Shown here: one piece after another, positions 21,080-31,564 of the stretch
Layout: every line of letters starts with the position of its first letter
Position numbering within the stretch: position 1 is the first letter of the stretch
Assembly (NCBI RefSeq): GCF_029689945.1
Contig: NZ_CP121451.1
Coordinates: 5,456,001 to 5,520,000, forward strand
DNA from: Paenibacillus amylolyticus
GTDB lineage: Bacteria > Bacillota > Bacilli > Paenibacillales > Paenibacillaceae
DNA length: 64,000 bases
Direction of reading: 5' to 3'
The notes under the pieces: model-generated
What the model was told of the DNA's origin: nothing
Database searches by the model: none
Seen by the model: only the letters and a program-made list of their open reading frames with translations
Position numbers and translations under genes: made by a program

Positions 21080-23106
21080 TTGATTAGCAGCAAGCTGCCC
21101 AAAATGTTCTACGGGGGCGATTATAACCCGGAACAGTGGGACCATGAAACCCACCTTGAAGACCTGCGCATGTTCCAATTGGCAGGCATAGATATTGCCA
21201 CAATCAACGTATTTTCATGGGCATTGATTCAGCCTGATGAAGTTACTTACCGTTTTGAAGAACTCGACCAACTGATTGATCGTCTATATGAAAATGGTGT
21301 CTATATATGCCTTGCAACGAGCACGGCTGCCCATCCGGCCTGGATGGCGAAGAAATATCCAGATGTGCTTCGTGTAGATGCTGATGGACGCAAACGCAAA
21401 TTCGGCGGACGACATAATTCCTGTCCCAACAGCCCAACCTATCGTAAATATGCCGAGAAGATTGCGGATAAACTGGCCGAACGATACAAAGATCACCCCG
21501 CAATTCTCGTATGGCATGTCTCCAACGAATATGGCGGTGACTGTTACTGCGATAACTGTGAGAAAGCGTTCCGCGTGTATCTGAAAGAACGCTATCAGAC
21601 GCTGGAACAGGTTAACCAAGCATGGAACACGAATTTCTGGGGACATACCTTCTACGATTGGGACGAGATTGTACTCCCCAGCAACCTGAGTGAACATTGG
21701 GGTAACAACAATTCAACCTTCCAGGGAATCTCACTGGACTACTCTCGCTTCAACTCGGACAGCATGCTGAATTGTTATCTGTTGGAATACGATGCGATCA
21801 AGAAACACATTCCGAACTCCGTTGTAACTACCAATCTGATGGGCTTCTTTAAGCAATTAGACTATTTCAAATGGGCCAAATATATGGATATTGTCTCCTG
21901 GGACAGTTATCCCGGTCTTGCGACACCTGTCAGCTTCACGGCAATGGCTCATGACCTTATGCGCGGACTGAAGGATGGTCAACCGTTTATGCTTATGGAG
22001 CAAACACCAAGTCAGCAGAACTGGCAGCCTTATAATTCACTGAAACGTCCAGGTGTCATGCGTCTGTGGAGTTATCAATCTGTTGCGCACGGGGCCGATA
22101 CCATCATGTTCTTCCAACTTCGCCGCTCCATCGGTGCCTGTGAGAAGTATCATGGTGCAGTTATTGAGCATGCCGGACACGAGAATACGCGTGTATTCCG
22201 CGAAGTCGCTGAACTCGGCAAAGAATTGCAGATCCTTGGTGACACCACCCTGGATGCATCTGTTGAATCCAAAGTAGCAATTGTGTTCGACTGGGATAAC
22301 TGGTGGGCCATCGAAAAATCAAGCGGACCTACGGTTGCCCTGAACTATGTGGATCAGATCCATAAATACTACGCAGCCTTCTTCCGCCGCAACATACAAG
22401 TAGATATCATCAGTGTGGATACGGATATGAGCAAATATGATATCGTCCTTGCCCCTGTCCTCTACATGGTTAAACCCGGGTTCGCCGCCAAACTGGAGAA
22501 GTATGTTGAAGCAGGTGGAACATTCCTGACTACCTTCTTCAGCGGCATTGTCAACGAGAACGATCTCGTGACCACAGGTGGCTATCCGGGAGAACTCCGC
22601 AAACTGCTCGGAATCTGGGTGGAAGAGATTGATGCGCTGCTGCCTGAGCAAAAAACCGCATTGTCCTGAAAGAAACCTACGGCGATCTTCAAGGCGAATA
22701 TGAGTGCGGTATGCTGTGTGACCTGCTGCACAGTGAAGGCGCCGAAGTCATCGCAGAGTATGGAGACGACTTTTATAAAGGCATGCCTGTTGTAACACGT
22801 CATACCTTTGGTCAAGGTGAAGCCTGGTACGTTGCATCCGACCCGGAAGATCGCTTCCTGGATGGTTTACTGGGACAGCTTGCAGCAGCCAAGAACGTGG
22901 AATCCTTGCTTGAGACACCGGAAGGTGTTGAAGTAAGCGCTCGGACCAAAGACGGCAAACCCTACCTGTTTGTCATGAACCATAACGCAACCCCACAATC
23001 CTATGATCTCGGTACATCGAAGGCACATGATCTGCTCACTGATCACGAACTTTCCGGCAGCGTGGAGATTGAAGCAAGAGGAGTACAATTGCTCGAAATG
23101 AGATAA
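21080..23106 (+). CDS. Beta-galactosidase, GH42, apparent frameshift
   Basis: Releases terminal galactose from beta-galactosides, in the cytosol as no signal peptide is present. TIM barrel (about 8-385) with acid/base E150 in WHVSNEYGGD and nucleophile E307 in MLMEQTPSQ; the cysteines of DCYCDNC plus an earlier Cys form the family zinc site. Trimerisation and C-terminal beta domains follow. TTG at 21080 has AGAGGTGA at the right spacing; GTG 21071 is the alternative. The frame breaks at the A-run 22650-22655 (six where seven restore PEQKNRIVLKE); restored length about 675 aa. Divergent from the AraC regulator. Confidence 0.92.
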
Positions 23107-23269
23107 ACGCTTTTGCTAAATTGGTAATATTGGAATCCTTTACACAAAGGAAAACACGTGATACAAAGTGTCACATATTCATTCCTTCTGTGCTTGTTAA
23201 TGTCATCATCAAAGATATTGGTATATATTCCAGACCTTTATCATCTTTTATAAGCAAAAACTGCTACTT

Positions 23270-23301
23270 CCCGTATCTGCCTTCACCAGATGCGGGTTTT
23301 T
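23270..23301 (+). terminator. Terminator downstream of the GH42 gene
   Basis: CCCGTATCTG pairs with CAGATGCGGG (one G-U) around a 7-base loop and is followed by TTTTT. It is 163 bp past the GH42 stop; nothing else is recognisable between. Confidence 0.75.
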
Positions 23302-23450
23302 GGCATTATCTGTGATCTGTTTGACAGAAGGAAATATCAGCAGGCAGAGCGAATTGGACGAGACATACATTTTAACGAAGCCCGCCGGAACTTGCTTGTG
23401 TACATGAAGTAGCTAATCCACTGGAAAATAAGAATACAGCTAAAATATTG

Positions 23451-23469
23451 GTGACACTCATGATGTCAC
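23451..23469. promoter_or_regulatory. Inverted repeat upstream of the WYL regulator
   Basis: GTGACA-CTCATGA-TGTCAC, followed 11 bp later by TACAAT, a reasonable -10. A related half (GACATCACTT) recurs at 23501-23510. It may be an autoregulatory operator for the WYL protein. The rest of 23302-23544 shows no gene. Confidence 0.4.
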
Positions 23470-23544
23470 TTATTGGTTGTTACAATAGAGATATAACTAC
23501 GACATCACTTTCGGCGGCGCAATGATCGAAACGGAGTGGCTGAC

Positions 23545-24486
23545 ATGAACAGAACAAATCGGCTTGCTGCCATCATCATGGCATTACAGCATGGTCAAGA
23601 AACGGCGCACACATTGGGCGAGAAATTCGAAGTTTCCCGTCGCACGATTCTCCGGGATATCCAATCCCTCTCCGAGATGAATGTGCCCATTATTGCCATT
23701 TCCGGTCCGGGAGGCGGTTTCAGACTTATGGAAGGTTACGTATTGCCACCGTTACAGTTGGACCCGGTAGAGGCCGCCACGCTCATATTCGCTCTGGAGG
23801 GTCTGAGTCGCTACGCCGACACACCCTTTCATGAGAAACGCTGGACCCTGATGAACAAAGTTAAAGCCATCATTCCAGATGACATCATGGCCCGAATGGA
23901 CCCATGCTCAAACAGCTGCAGCATCATATTCCTGACCGCCATTACATTCTTCCTCATCTGGACGCACTGCTGGCATGCATCCCTGAACACGGGTGGCTAA
24001 ATGTACTGTATCGCTCCGTATCGCGTCAGCGATGGTTGCATATCTGCCCCGCACGGGTGTATGCTTCCTCCGGCTTCTGGTACTGTGAAGCCTATTCCAT
24101 CGAACATGGTGAAGAGCGCCTGTTCCGGGTCGACCGAATGATCGAAGTCAAGGCGATTGAAACCAAGGATACACAGGTGCTTAACGAACAGATGCAGCAA
24201 CAGTGCAGCAAACCGAACCCCCAGAACAGCCGCCAACCCTGGTTAGGGCGCGACTGAGTTATCGGGGCATGATTGAAGCCGAACAGGACGAGCATATCGG
24301 TGAAAAGATGACTGAAATTGCCCCGGATCTCTGGGAATTGTCATTTCTCTGTCCATCGGGGAATGGGAATGGGCCGTACGATTCTTTTACCGGTTGGGAC
24401 GTGAAGCCGAAGTGCTTGAGCCCCTCAAACTTCGCCGTGAGATTCGTGAGCATGCCGAGGAAGTGAGCCGCAAATACCTTGTTTAA
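23545..24486 (+). CDS. YafY/WYL-domain transcriptional regulator, three apparent frameshifts
   Basis: N-terminal winged helix (NRLAAIIMALQHGQETAHTL, then VSRRTILRDIQSLSEMNVPI) followed by the glycine-rich GPGGGFRLMEGY and a C-terminal WYL-type ligand domain (LNVLYRSVSRQ...GFWYCEAYSIEHGEERLFRVDRM), ending REIREHAEEVSRKYLV. ATG 23545 has GGAG 8 bp upstream. The frame breaks at 23901-23903 (C-run), about 24195-24203, and 24358-24361 (G-run), each one base short; together they restore 314 aa, the usual length. It precedes an uncharacterised gene by 48 bp and may regulate it. Confidence 0.85.
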
Positions 24487-24534
24487 ACCAAGTCGTAGCC
24501 TGACTATATACACAAAAAGGAGCCTACTGATATC

Positions 24535-25218
24535 ATGACATATGAACCCGTTATAACGTATGAAGAAGCCGTACAGCGTATCCAGTCTATAGGGCTGCTC
24601 CTCTAGCCCCCTCTTTACCGGGTATCCTTCTCTGTCATCGCTAACACCCAAAGAACATTGGCACAAGGATGATGAACTCGACCCCTGGTTATGGCGTTCA
24701 CGTCTGGCTGAAGAAGGCATTGCTGCATATGGAAAGTTCGTCAAAAAGAAAGCGCTTCTTGTCTCGCGTGAATACTTTCCCTGGGTACACCGACTGCTTG
24801 CCGATTCGAGACCGATCAAGGAACAGTATGAAGCGGGTCTGCTCTCCCGTGAAGCCTTCAAACTCCATACGTTGGTTGCAGAACAGGAAGGCATTGATGG
24901 ACGCGCCCTTCGTTCACAGGCAGGATTCGGAGCAAAAGAAGACAAAAAAGCATTTGACCGTGGACTTCTGGACCTTCAGGGCTGTGCGGACATTGTAATC
25001 AGTGGAACCAAAGAAAAGAGGGGCTCGCAGAAGGCAAAGTCGCATGGAACAGCTCTGCATATGAGACTGCGGATCATTGGATGCAACGTCACGGCATTAA
25101 ACCATCTGAAGGCAGCGTAGAAGAGGCCCGTGAACTGTTGATTGCGCAATTACAGAAACACGCATCACCCGCCGCATTATCAAGCATCACCAAGGCACTG
25201 GGCATCCGTGAAATATAA
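24535..25218 (+). CDS. Uncharacterised protein, possibly AlkZ/YcaQ-related, three apparent frameshifts
   Basis: Restored chain of about 228 aa starting MTYEPVITYEEAVQRIQSIG, then PLAPLFTGYPSLSSLTPKEH, DPWLWRSRLAEEGIAAYGKF, VSREYFPWVHRLL and AFDRGLLDLQG-CADIVISGTKEK, ending ALSSITKALGIREI. It is soluble, without signal peptide. The pattern recalls small Paenibacillus proteins annotated as related to the AlkZ/YcaQ interstrand-crosslink glycosylase, but that is memory, not evidence. Breaks fall at about 24598-24603 and 24606-24611 (C-runs) and 25018-25023 (G-run). It follows the WYL regulator in the same direction. Confidence 0.5.
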
Positions 25219-25227
25219 ATAAAATAA

Positions 25228-25269
25228 AGCCACTCCCGGTTGTCGTGCACATTTCAACCGGGAGTGGCT
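25228..25269. terminator. Bidirectional terminator between convergent genes
   Basis: AGCCACTCCCGGTTG pairs perfectly with CAACCGGGAGTGGCT (15 bp). On the minus strand it is followed by TTTATTTTATT, 13 bp past the uxaA stop; on the plus strand it closes the gene ending at 25218. Confidence 0.85.
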
Positions 25270-25281
25270 GTGGTTCACCAT

Positions 25282-26838
25282 TTAATGCATTGCAGAAGAT
25301 AAACACCCTCCGCCCAGAATGGATCTGAGAATCACGCCATCCTTGAATATGGCAATCTCCCGGAATCCATGCTGCTCACTGAGTGTATGTGTGCGTCCTG
25401 AAGCAATGTCAATGAGCTGGCTGAACAGCTGTACTTTCACCTCATCCATCGTGCGTCCCTCCAACAGCTGGCCTGCGTTGAAATCAATCCAGTGCTTTTT
25501 GCGGTTCGCAAGATCGGATTGGGTTGCAATCTTCACGGTAGGTACCGGACCTCCGAACGGAGTGCCCCGTCCTGTGGTGAAGAGCACAATATGTGCTCCT
25601 GCAGCAGACAGTGCCGTAACAGATACCAAGTCATTACCCGGTGCTTCCACAATGTTCAGACCGGTTCGAGTCACCCGTTTGCCATAGCGCAGAACGTCGA
25701 CTACCGAAGAACGTCCTCCCTTTTGCGTACATCCAAGTGACTTTTCCTCCAGTGTTGTGATGCCGCCAGCCTTATTACCAGGTGAGGGATTCTCATAGAT
25801 GTTCTGCCCATGGTTCACAAAATACTGCTTGAAACCATTCACAAGGTCCACCAAATCATGAAATACCTGCTCATTGGCAGCACGATTCATTAAGATGGTC
25901 TCTGCACCAAACATCTCGGGAACTTCAGTCAGAATAGCCGTTCCCCCGGCAGCAACCAGCATATCCGCAACGGAACCAACCAGCGGATTCGCTGTAATGC
26001 CGGACAACCCGTCCGAACCTCCGCACTTCAGTCCAATTTTGAGTTTGCTAAGCGGAAGCGGCTGCCTTTGCTCCTGTTCCGCAATCTCCACAAGTTCCTC
26101 CATTAATCGGAGCCCTTCCTCAAGCTCATCATCCGTTTCCTGTGCTTTGAGAAACCGTACTTTCCCTTGATATTCCGGAGCAATACATTCACGGAACTGG
26201 TCAACCTGATTGTTCTCACAACCCAGACCGATGACCAGCACACCTCCTGCATTCGGATGCTCCACCAAGGAAGCCAGTAGCTGTTGGGTATACTTCAGAT
26301 CGTCGCCAAGCTGTGAACATCCGAAGGGATGTGGAAAGTGAAACACCCCATCTACCCGACTTCCAAACTGGGACTGCCCCATTCGTGCCAAAGCTTCACA
26401 CACTTTATTGATACATCCAACTGTATTTACAATCCAGATCTCATTACGGATACCCGCTTCACCATTGGGACGCAAATATCCATCGAATGAGCGCAGATGC
26501 TCCGGCGGCATGTCCGTCTGAACCTGGACTCCCGGTTGGTACTCATATTCAAGCAATCCATGCAGACCTGTCTTCAAGTTGTGACTATGAATCCAGCTTC
26601 CCTGCTCAATCTGCTCTTTGGCAATCCCGATAGAGAAACCGTACTTCATCACATCATCACCCGGTGCGAGCGTGTGCACAGCTATCTTATGGCCTTTGGG
26701 CACGTCATCCAGCAGGGGAAAGGATACTCCGTCTGGCAGTGTAATGCGTTCTCCTATAACATAATCTCGAAGCGCGATGATAACATCATCCTGTGGCTGA
26801 ATGGCAATCCAGTCATTAATTGTACTTGTGGTGTTCAT
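25282..26838 (-). CDS. uxaA: Altronate dehydratase
   Basis: Converts D-altronate to 2-keto-3-deoxygluconate in galacturonate breakdown. N-terminal SAF domain (about 1-95, with LAPGDDVMKYGFSIG), a middle domain with GYLRPNGEAGIRNEIWIVNT, and a C-terminal catalytic domain with conserved Cys/His motifs VFHFPHPFGCSQLGDD, GLGCENNQ and LKCGGSDGLSGI for iron. 518 aa, as in the family. Intact. The start overlaps the end of uxaB by 4 bp (ATGA), so the two are translated together. With uxaB it implies growth on pectin-derived galacturonate. Confidence 0.95.
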   Translation of the reverse strand: MNTTSTINDWIAIQPQDDVIIALRDYVIGERITLPDGVSFPLLDDVPKGHKIAVHTLAPGDDVMKYGFSIGIAKEQIEQGSWIHSHNLKTGLHGLLEYEYQPGVQVQTDMPPEHLRSFDGYLRPNGEAGIRNEIWIVNTVGCINKVCEALARMGQSQFGSRVDGVFHFPHPFGCSQLGDDLKYTQQLLASLVEHPNAGGVLVIGLGCENNQVDQFRECIAPEYQGKVRFLKAQETDDELEEGLRLMEELVEIAEQEQRQPLPLSKLKIGLKCGGSDGLSGITANPLVGSVADMLVAAGGTAILTEVPEMFGAETILMNRAANEQVFHDLVDLVNGFKQYFVNHGQNIYENPSPGNKAGGITTLEEKSLGCTQKGGRSSVVDVLRYGKRVTRTGLNIVEAPGNDLVSVTALSAAGAHIVLFTTGRGTPFGGPVPTVKIATQSDLANRKKHWIDFNAGQLLEGRTMDEVKVQLFSQLIDIASGRTHTLSEQHGFREIAIFKDGVILRSILGGGCLSSAMH

Positions 26839-28352
26839 TTCCCATCACCTTCCAACCTGCCGATTTCACGAACAAGGACTGCACGCAACCCTTTTCTTGC
26901 ATCCAGATTCTCACCCCAGATCAGGGTATCTGACAATACAGCCGCTACGCGGTTGTCCAGTTGCTTCTGATCCCTGTTGAGCGTGTCATAACCGTCCCAA
27001 TGTGCAGTCAAAGCACTCAGGACATCCGGATCATCCCGCAACAGAACGTCTTCCCCATTCAGTCGTTGTGCCTTGTAGCCTTCTGGCGTATTTACAGGTC
27101 GGTAGAGACACAATAATCCGGCAAACCCCTGAATTAAACGTTCTGGCCAAGCTCCCTGATTTTGTTCATAAGCTAAAAGTGTAGGCAGCACACGCACCTT
27201 GAATTTTCCGATTGTATTCAGTGCAATATCTTGCAATTTGTGATCAATATGCGGGTTAAGGAACCGTTCGAATACTTCTTCCGCATACTGGTCCAGCTGA
27301 TGATCAGGCATATCCAGAGCAGGGACGATCTCCTGATGCACAGCTTCCCTGATCCATGAGCCAAACTGTGGATCTTCCATCGTTTCCCTCACATGCTGCT
27401 TGCCTTGCAGAATGCCGAGAGATGACATTAAGGTATGCGCCCCATTTAAAATACGAACCTTGCGGATCTGAAAGGGCTTCAGATCTTTCACCCAATGGAC
27501 ATTAAGACCTGCCTGTTTGAGCGGAAGTTTTTTGTCCAATGACTCATCACCCTGAATGGCCCAAAAATGATATGGTTCAGCCGTATTTATCAGCTGGTCC
27601 TCATACCCCCAGCGATTCGTCAGGGAATCGGCTTCTTCCTGGGTCGGTGCACCTGTGACAATCCGATCTACCAGATTGTTCAGGAATTGATTATGGTTCT
27701 CGATCCATGAGCGGAACCCATCGGAATACCCATAATCCTCACTGTACCGTAGCACACAACTGCGCAGCACATCACCATTGCCTTCAAGCAGCTCGCATGG
27801 CAGATGAATCAAACCTCTGGATGGATCACCTTCAAACTTCAAATATCGCTGATGCAGGAAAACCGTTAATTTCCCCGGAAATGATTGAACGGGTTCACCC
27901 TCGTTATAGTCCGCATACGTATATTTCAATCCTGATTCGGTTGTATTGGAAATAACAAATTCAAGTGAAGGAAGTTCTGCCAAGTTCAGAAAGGCATCCC
28001 ATTCCTCATACGGGTTAATACACTGTGAGAAAATGGAGATCAACTCTGTCCGCTCAACTGGTTTCCCTTGAGACAAACCTCGTGTAATCATCGTATATAA
28101 CCCGTCCTGATCACGAATCTGCTCCAGTTTGGCTTTGCCTCCCGGTCGTGGTTGCGTCACAGCTACACTTCCATGAAATTTGCCTTGTCTGGCACTCTCA
28201 TGAAGCATCCAGTCTGCAAATCCCCGCAAGAAATTACCTTCTCCGATCTGCAAAACCTTCACGGGACGCTCCATAATCTCCTTGCACTTGCGCTGACCAT
28301 CGCTCCCCAGTAAATTCAACTTCAACCTTGGCCGTTTTGTGCTTGCCGACAT
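26835..28352 (-). CDS. uxaB: Tagaturonate reductase
   Basis: NADH-dependent reduction of D-tagaturonate to D-altronate, the step before uxaA. A mannitol-dehydrogenase-type Rossmann fold near the N-terminus (VLQIGEGNFLRGFADWML), then TRGLSQGKPVERTELIS, ISNTTESGLKY and the catalytic Lys-containing VRILNGAHT. I choose ATG 28352 (SASTKRP), which has GAGGTG 7 bp upstream, over the GTG two codons earlier; 505 aa. Intact. It heads the uxaBA operon; a cre-like site lies 66-79 bp upstream and a divergent AraC regulator starts 191 bp away. Confidence 0.95.
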   Translation of the reverse strand: MSASTKRPRLKLNLLGSDGQRKCKEIMERPVKVLQIGEGNFLRGFADWMLHESARQGKFHGSVAVTQPRPGGKAKLEQIRDQDGLYTMITRGLSQGKPVERTELISIFSQCINPYEEWDAFLNLAELPSLEFVISNTTESGLKYTYADYNEGEPVQSFPGKLTVFLHQRYLKFEGDPSRGLIHLPCELLEGNGDVLRSCVLRYSEDYGYSDGFRSWIENHNQFLNNLVDRIVTGAPTQEEADSLTNRWGYEDQLINTAEPYHFWAIQGDESLDKKLPLKQAGLNVHWVKDLKPFQIRKVRILNGAHTLMSSLGILQGKQHVRETMEDPQFGSWIREAVHQEIVPALDMPDHQLDQYAEEVFERFLNPHIDHKLQDIALNTIGKFKVRVLPTLLAYEQNQGAWPERLIQGFAGLLCLYRPVNTPEGYKAQRLNGEDVLLRDDPDVLSALTAHWDGYDTLNRDQKQLDNRVAAVLSDTLIWGENLDARKGLRAVLVREIGRLEGDGK

Positions 28353-28417
28353 GGACACTCACCTCATCGATTATTTGTACTGTCGGAATGCAGTTCTAAA
28401 GCTCTGCACCCTTTTAT

Positions 28418-28431
28418 TGTAAACGCTTTAA
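28418..28431. promoter_or_regulatory. cre-like site between uxaB and its divergent regulator
   Basis: TGTAAACGCTTTAA matches the CcpA consensus except for one position and is largely palindromic. Its place in a divergent promoter region of a carbon-catabolic operon supports catabolite repression of uxaBA. Confidence 0.5.
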
Positions 28432-28543
28432 ATTCATTGTATCATCAATAAAAGGAAATTAAATTGCTTATATTGCGGTAAATATACTCTCTCATGACCA
28501 GGTATGCCTCTCGTTGAAGAAGATCGTCTGGAAAGGAGCATTT

Positions 28544-29403
28544 ATGGAACGTTCACCTGTTCGTACGACTATTCAGGCAGAATCGGGTATTCCGTTCCGC
28601 CTGGTGTACAGCGACACCAAATCCCCTCAGAACGAGTTGCCAGATCATCTTCACGACTGGCATGAGATTATCTATGTATATCGGGGTGAGGGGAGCATCT
28701 TTATTGATACGGGACTCGAGAATATGCAGGAAGGAGATCTGTTCATTATACCGGGCAGCACGGTTCATCGAGCCTTGCCTGACGCGGGAAATCCCGTCAC
28801 ATCTTCGGCATTGTTCTTCAGCCCGGGACTGCTGGCATCGACCGCTGGAGGCGCTGCTTCTTCCTTGCTAAGCGTGTTTGAACGTTGTCGCAGACAACGT
28901 GTGTATAAGAGACATCTGAATACAGAGGAGCGGTCACAGGTGGCAGCCCTATTGATGATATTCAGACCGAATTCCAGCTCGCTCATCATCTTAGTGCACA
29001 TGCGGCCCTCTTAAGGCTGCAACTGCTGCTCATTTTTCTGGAACGTCTGGAAGCTGCAGGACCTGCAAATCCGGGTACATCCGCTCAGGGACCCTCATGG
29101 CTCTCTTCTACGATCTCTCATATTGACAATAACTTGCGGAATGGCCTTTCCCTGCATGAACTCGCTCAATATGCTGCGGTATCACCCGCCCACTTCAGTC
29201 GTGCCTTCAAACGATATACCGGCATGACGCTGACGGATTACGCATTAGCACGAAGAGTCATTATGGCCAAAGAGCATCTGGTTCAGGGGGATGAGACGAT
29301 GGCCGCCGTAGCCGATGCTTGCGGGTTCGACAGTCTGCCCCACTTTTACCGTCAATTCAAAAAATTAACCGGCACAACGCCGCAGCTTACCGTAGAACCA
29401 TGA
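28544..29403 (+). CDS. AraC-family regulator, probable uxaBA activator, apparent frameshift
   Basis: N-terminal cupin domain (ELPDHLHDWHEIIYVYRGEG, GDLFIIPGSTVHRA) and a C-terminal AraC double helix-turn-helix (LSLHELAQYAAVSPAHFSRAF, then AAVADACGFDSLPHFYRQFKKLTG). ATG 28544 has GGAAAGGAG 5 bp upstream. The frame breaks at the C-run 28947-28949; one more base restores IDDIQTEFQLAHHLSAHAAL and 286 aa. Divergent from uxaBA, so control of hexuronate genes is likely, with galacturonate or a breakdown product as effector; inference from position. Confidence 0.85.
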
Positions 29404-29558
29404 ACAGTTCACGTTAAAATTGAACCAGCCTGGACGAAGGTTCCTGGCACGAATCATATATATCCACATATTCTTCCATATGGAAGATGTGGTATGATAA
29501 TCTGGATTATTACTTGTCGGAAACATTGCATTCCGTTGTCAGAGGAGCTTGGCATTCC

Positions 29559-31550
29559 ATGTTAAACGAATTGAATCGCAGGAATATTGGCATCTTCGCC
29601 CATGTGGATGCAGGGAAAACAACGACCACCGAGCATATGTTATATGAGAGTGGTGTCGTCCGCAGTCCGGGACGTGTAGATGACGGAACAACAGCCACAG
29701 ACTCACTCGACATTGAGAAGGAACGTGGCATATCCGTTCAGGCAGCCATGACCTCTCTGATCTGGAAGAACACGATCATCGACCTCATTGATACGCCTGG
29801 ACATATTGACTTCAGCTCTGAAGTAGAGCGAACACTTCGAGTGATGGATGGCGCTATTCTCATCCTGTCGGTAGTCGAGGGAATTCAATCCCAGAGTGAA
29901 GCCATCTGGCATGCCCTTCGTTCACTTCGCATCCCAACCATCATCTATTTTAATAAAATGGATCGGGTTGGCGCATCTGCCCCGGCAGTTATGGAGCAGA
30001 TTCGTTCTAACCTGTCCCCTTTCGCATGCGAAATCCAAACGTATCAGCTCCATGAAGATACTTTTCATGGCATCGAATCCCTATGGAATAATTTGAATCT
30101 GGATACGCGGTCCGATGACACACCATCCATCCCAGGTCTGGTCGAACTACTTGCTGAACTGGACGAAGAAGTCATGGAAGCCTACATCCAAGAGACTTCG
30201 TTATCCCAAAGGGATCTAAATGAAGCGTTCCTGCGCTATGTACATCAGGGTGAGATGTTCCCTGTATGTTATGGTGCTTCCAGCAAAGGAATCGGCGTCA
30301 CGGCATTGCTCGACGCGGTCCTTGCATTTCTGCCTCCACCTGCACAACCTGTGGATTCTCCCGTATCGGGAGTGGTGTTCAAGATTGAACGTGACCGCAC
30401 CATGGGACGCACAGCTTACGTTCGCATGTATGGTGGCAGTCTCCATAACCGCGATACCATCCATAATTCGACGCGGGAACTTGAAGAGAAAATAACACAG
30501 ATTCGCCGTATGGATGGACGGAAATGGGCTGACACAGGTAGTGTTCACGCCGGACAGATTGCTGCGCTGTACGGACTGAGCGACACCCATGTGGGGGACA
30601 TTATCGGTAGTCCTGAGGGTGTACCTCCTCTACCACAGATGGCTGTGCCCTTGCTGACCGTACAGGTACATGGCAAGGACCCGGCACGTTACCCCGATCT
30701 TGTGTCAGCATTGCAGGAGTTGACCGACGAAGATCCCTTACTCGATCTGCAATGGTTGCCGGAGGAACGAGAACTGCATCTCAAGGTCATGGGAACGATT
30801 TAGCTTGAGATTTTATCCAGCCTGTTACGGAGTCGTTTCGGATTGGATGTTGTATTTGATCCGCCATCCGTTATCTATAAGGAAACACCTCGTACCGCTG
30901 GAGAAGGCTACATCGCTTATACGATGCCCAAGCCTTGCTGGGCCATCCTCCGCTTCAAGATTGAACCTTTGCCTCGTGGAAGTGGTCTGATCTATGCCTC
31001 CACTGTAAGGACCGATGATCTGCTGCTCCGTTATCAGAATGAAGTCGAACGGCGGATTCCGGAAGCCTTGTCTCAAGGCATGCTTGGTTGGGAAGTAACC
31101 GATCTGCGCATCACACTGGTGGAAGGGGAGCATCATGTCTGGCATACACATCCGCTGGATTTTGTCGTAGCCACACCTATGGGAATCATGGATGGATTAG
31201 CGAGAACAGGTACCACCTTGCTGGAACCCCTTCTTCGGTTCAGACTAACGGTCCCGGAGGAATATGGCGGTAAGGCCCTCAGCGATCTGGTACATATGCG
31301 GGCAACCTTCGAAGCCCCCATCATTGGTAGCGGACGTTGCAGCATTGAAGGAGTTATGCCTCTTGCAACGTCAATGGATTATCCGGTGAAGCTGCGTTCC
31401 GAGACTAGCGGCCGTGGGGTGCTTACCACTTCATTTGCCGGATACCAGGATTGTCCTGCGGATGTGAATCCCACTCGCAAACGCAGAGGCGTTAACCCGT
31501 TGGACCAATCGAAATATATTTTAAGTGTACGAAATGCGATTACATCATAA
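29559..31550 (+). CDS. Tet-type ribosomal protection GTPase with internal amber codon
   Basis: An EF-G-like translational GTPase of the TetM/TetO group, which removes tetracycline from ribosomes. G1 is AHVDAGKTTTTEHML, G3 DTPGHIDF, G4 NKMD; domains II-V follow, ending with TTSFAGYQDCPADV...SKYILSVRNAI. ATG 29559 has AGAGGAG upstream; full length would be 663 aa against about 640 in TetM. Codon 415 at 30801-30803 is TAG, in frame, where the family has Gln in GxxQLE (CAG); sequence on both sides is otherwise intact. A C-to-T change or base-call error explains it. As written the product stops at 414 aa and lacks domains III-V. Confidence 0.85.
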
Positions 31551-31564
31551 ATGGAGTTGAACCT

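Noticed and set aside
24259..24945. 228-codon open frame on the minus strand
   Set aside because: Runs across the end of the WYL gene and the next gene in antisense; both plus-strand genes are restored by single-base corrections, so this frame is accidental.
30801..30803. Amber read-through or pyrrolysine insertion in the Tet-type gene
   Set aside because: The aligned family residue is Gln and no pyrrolysine system or read-through context is visible; a point change is simpler.
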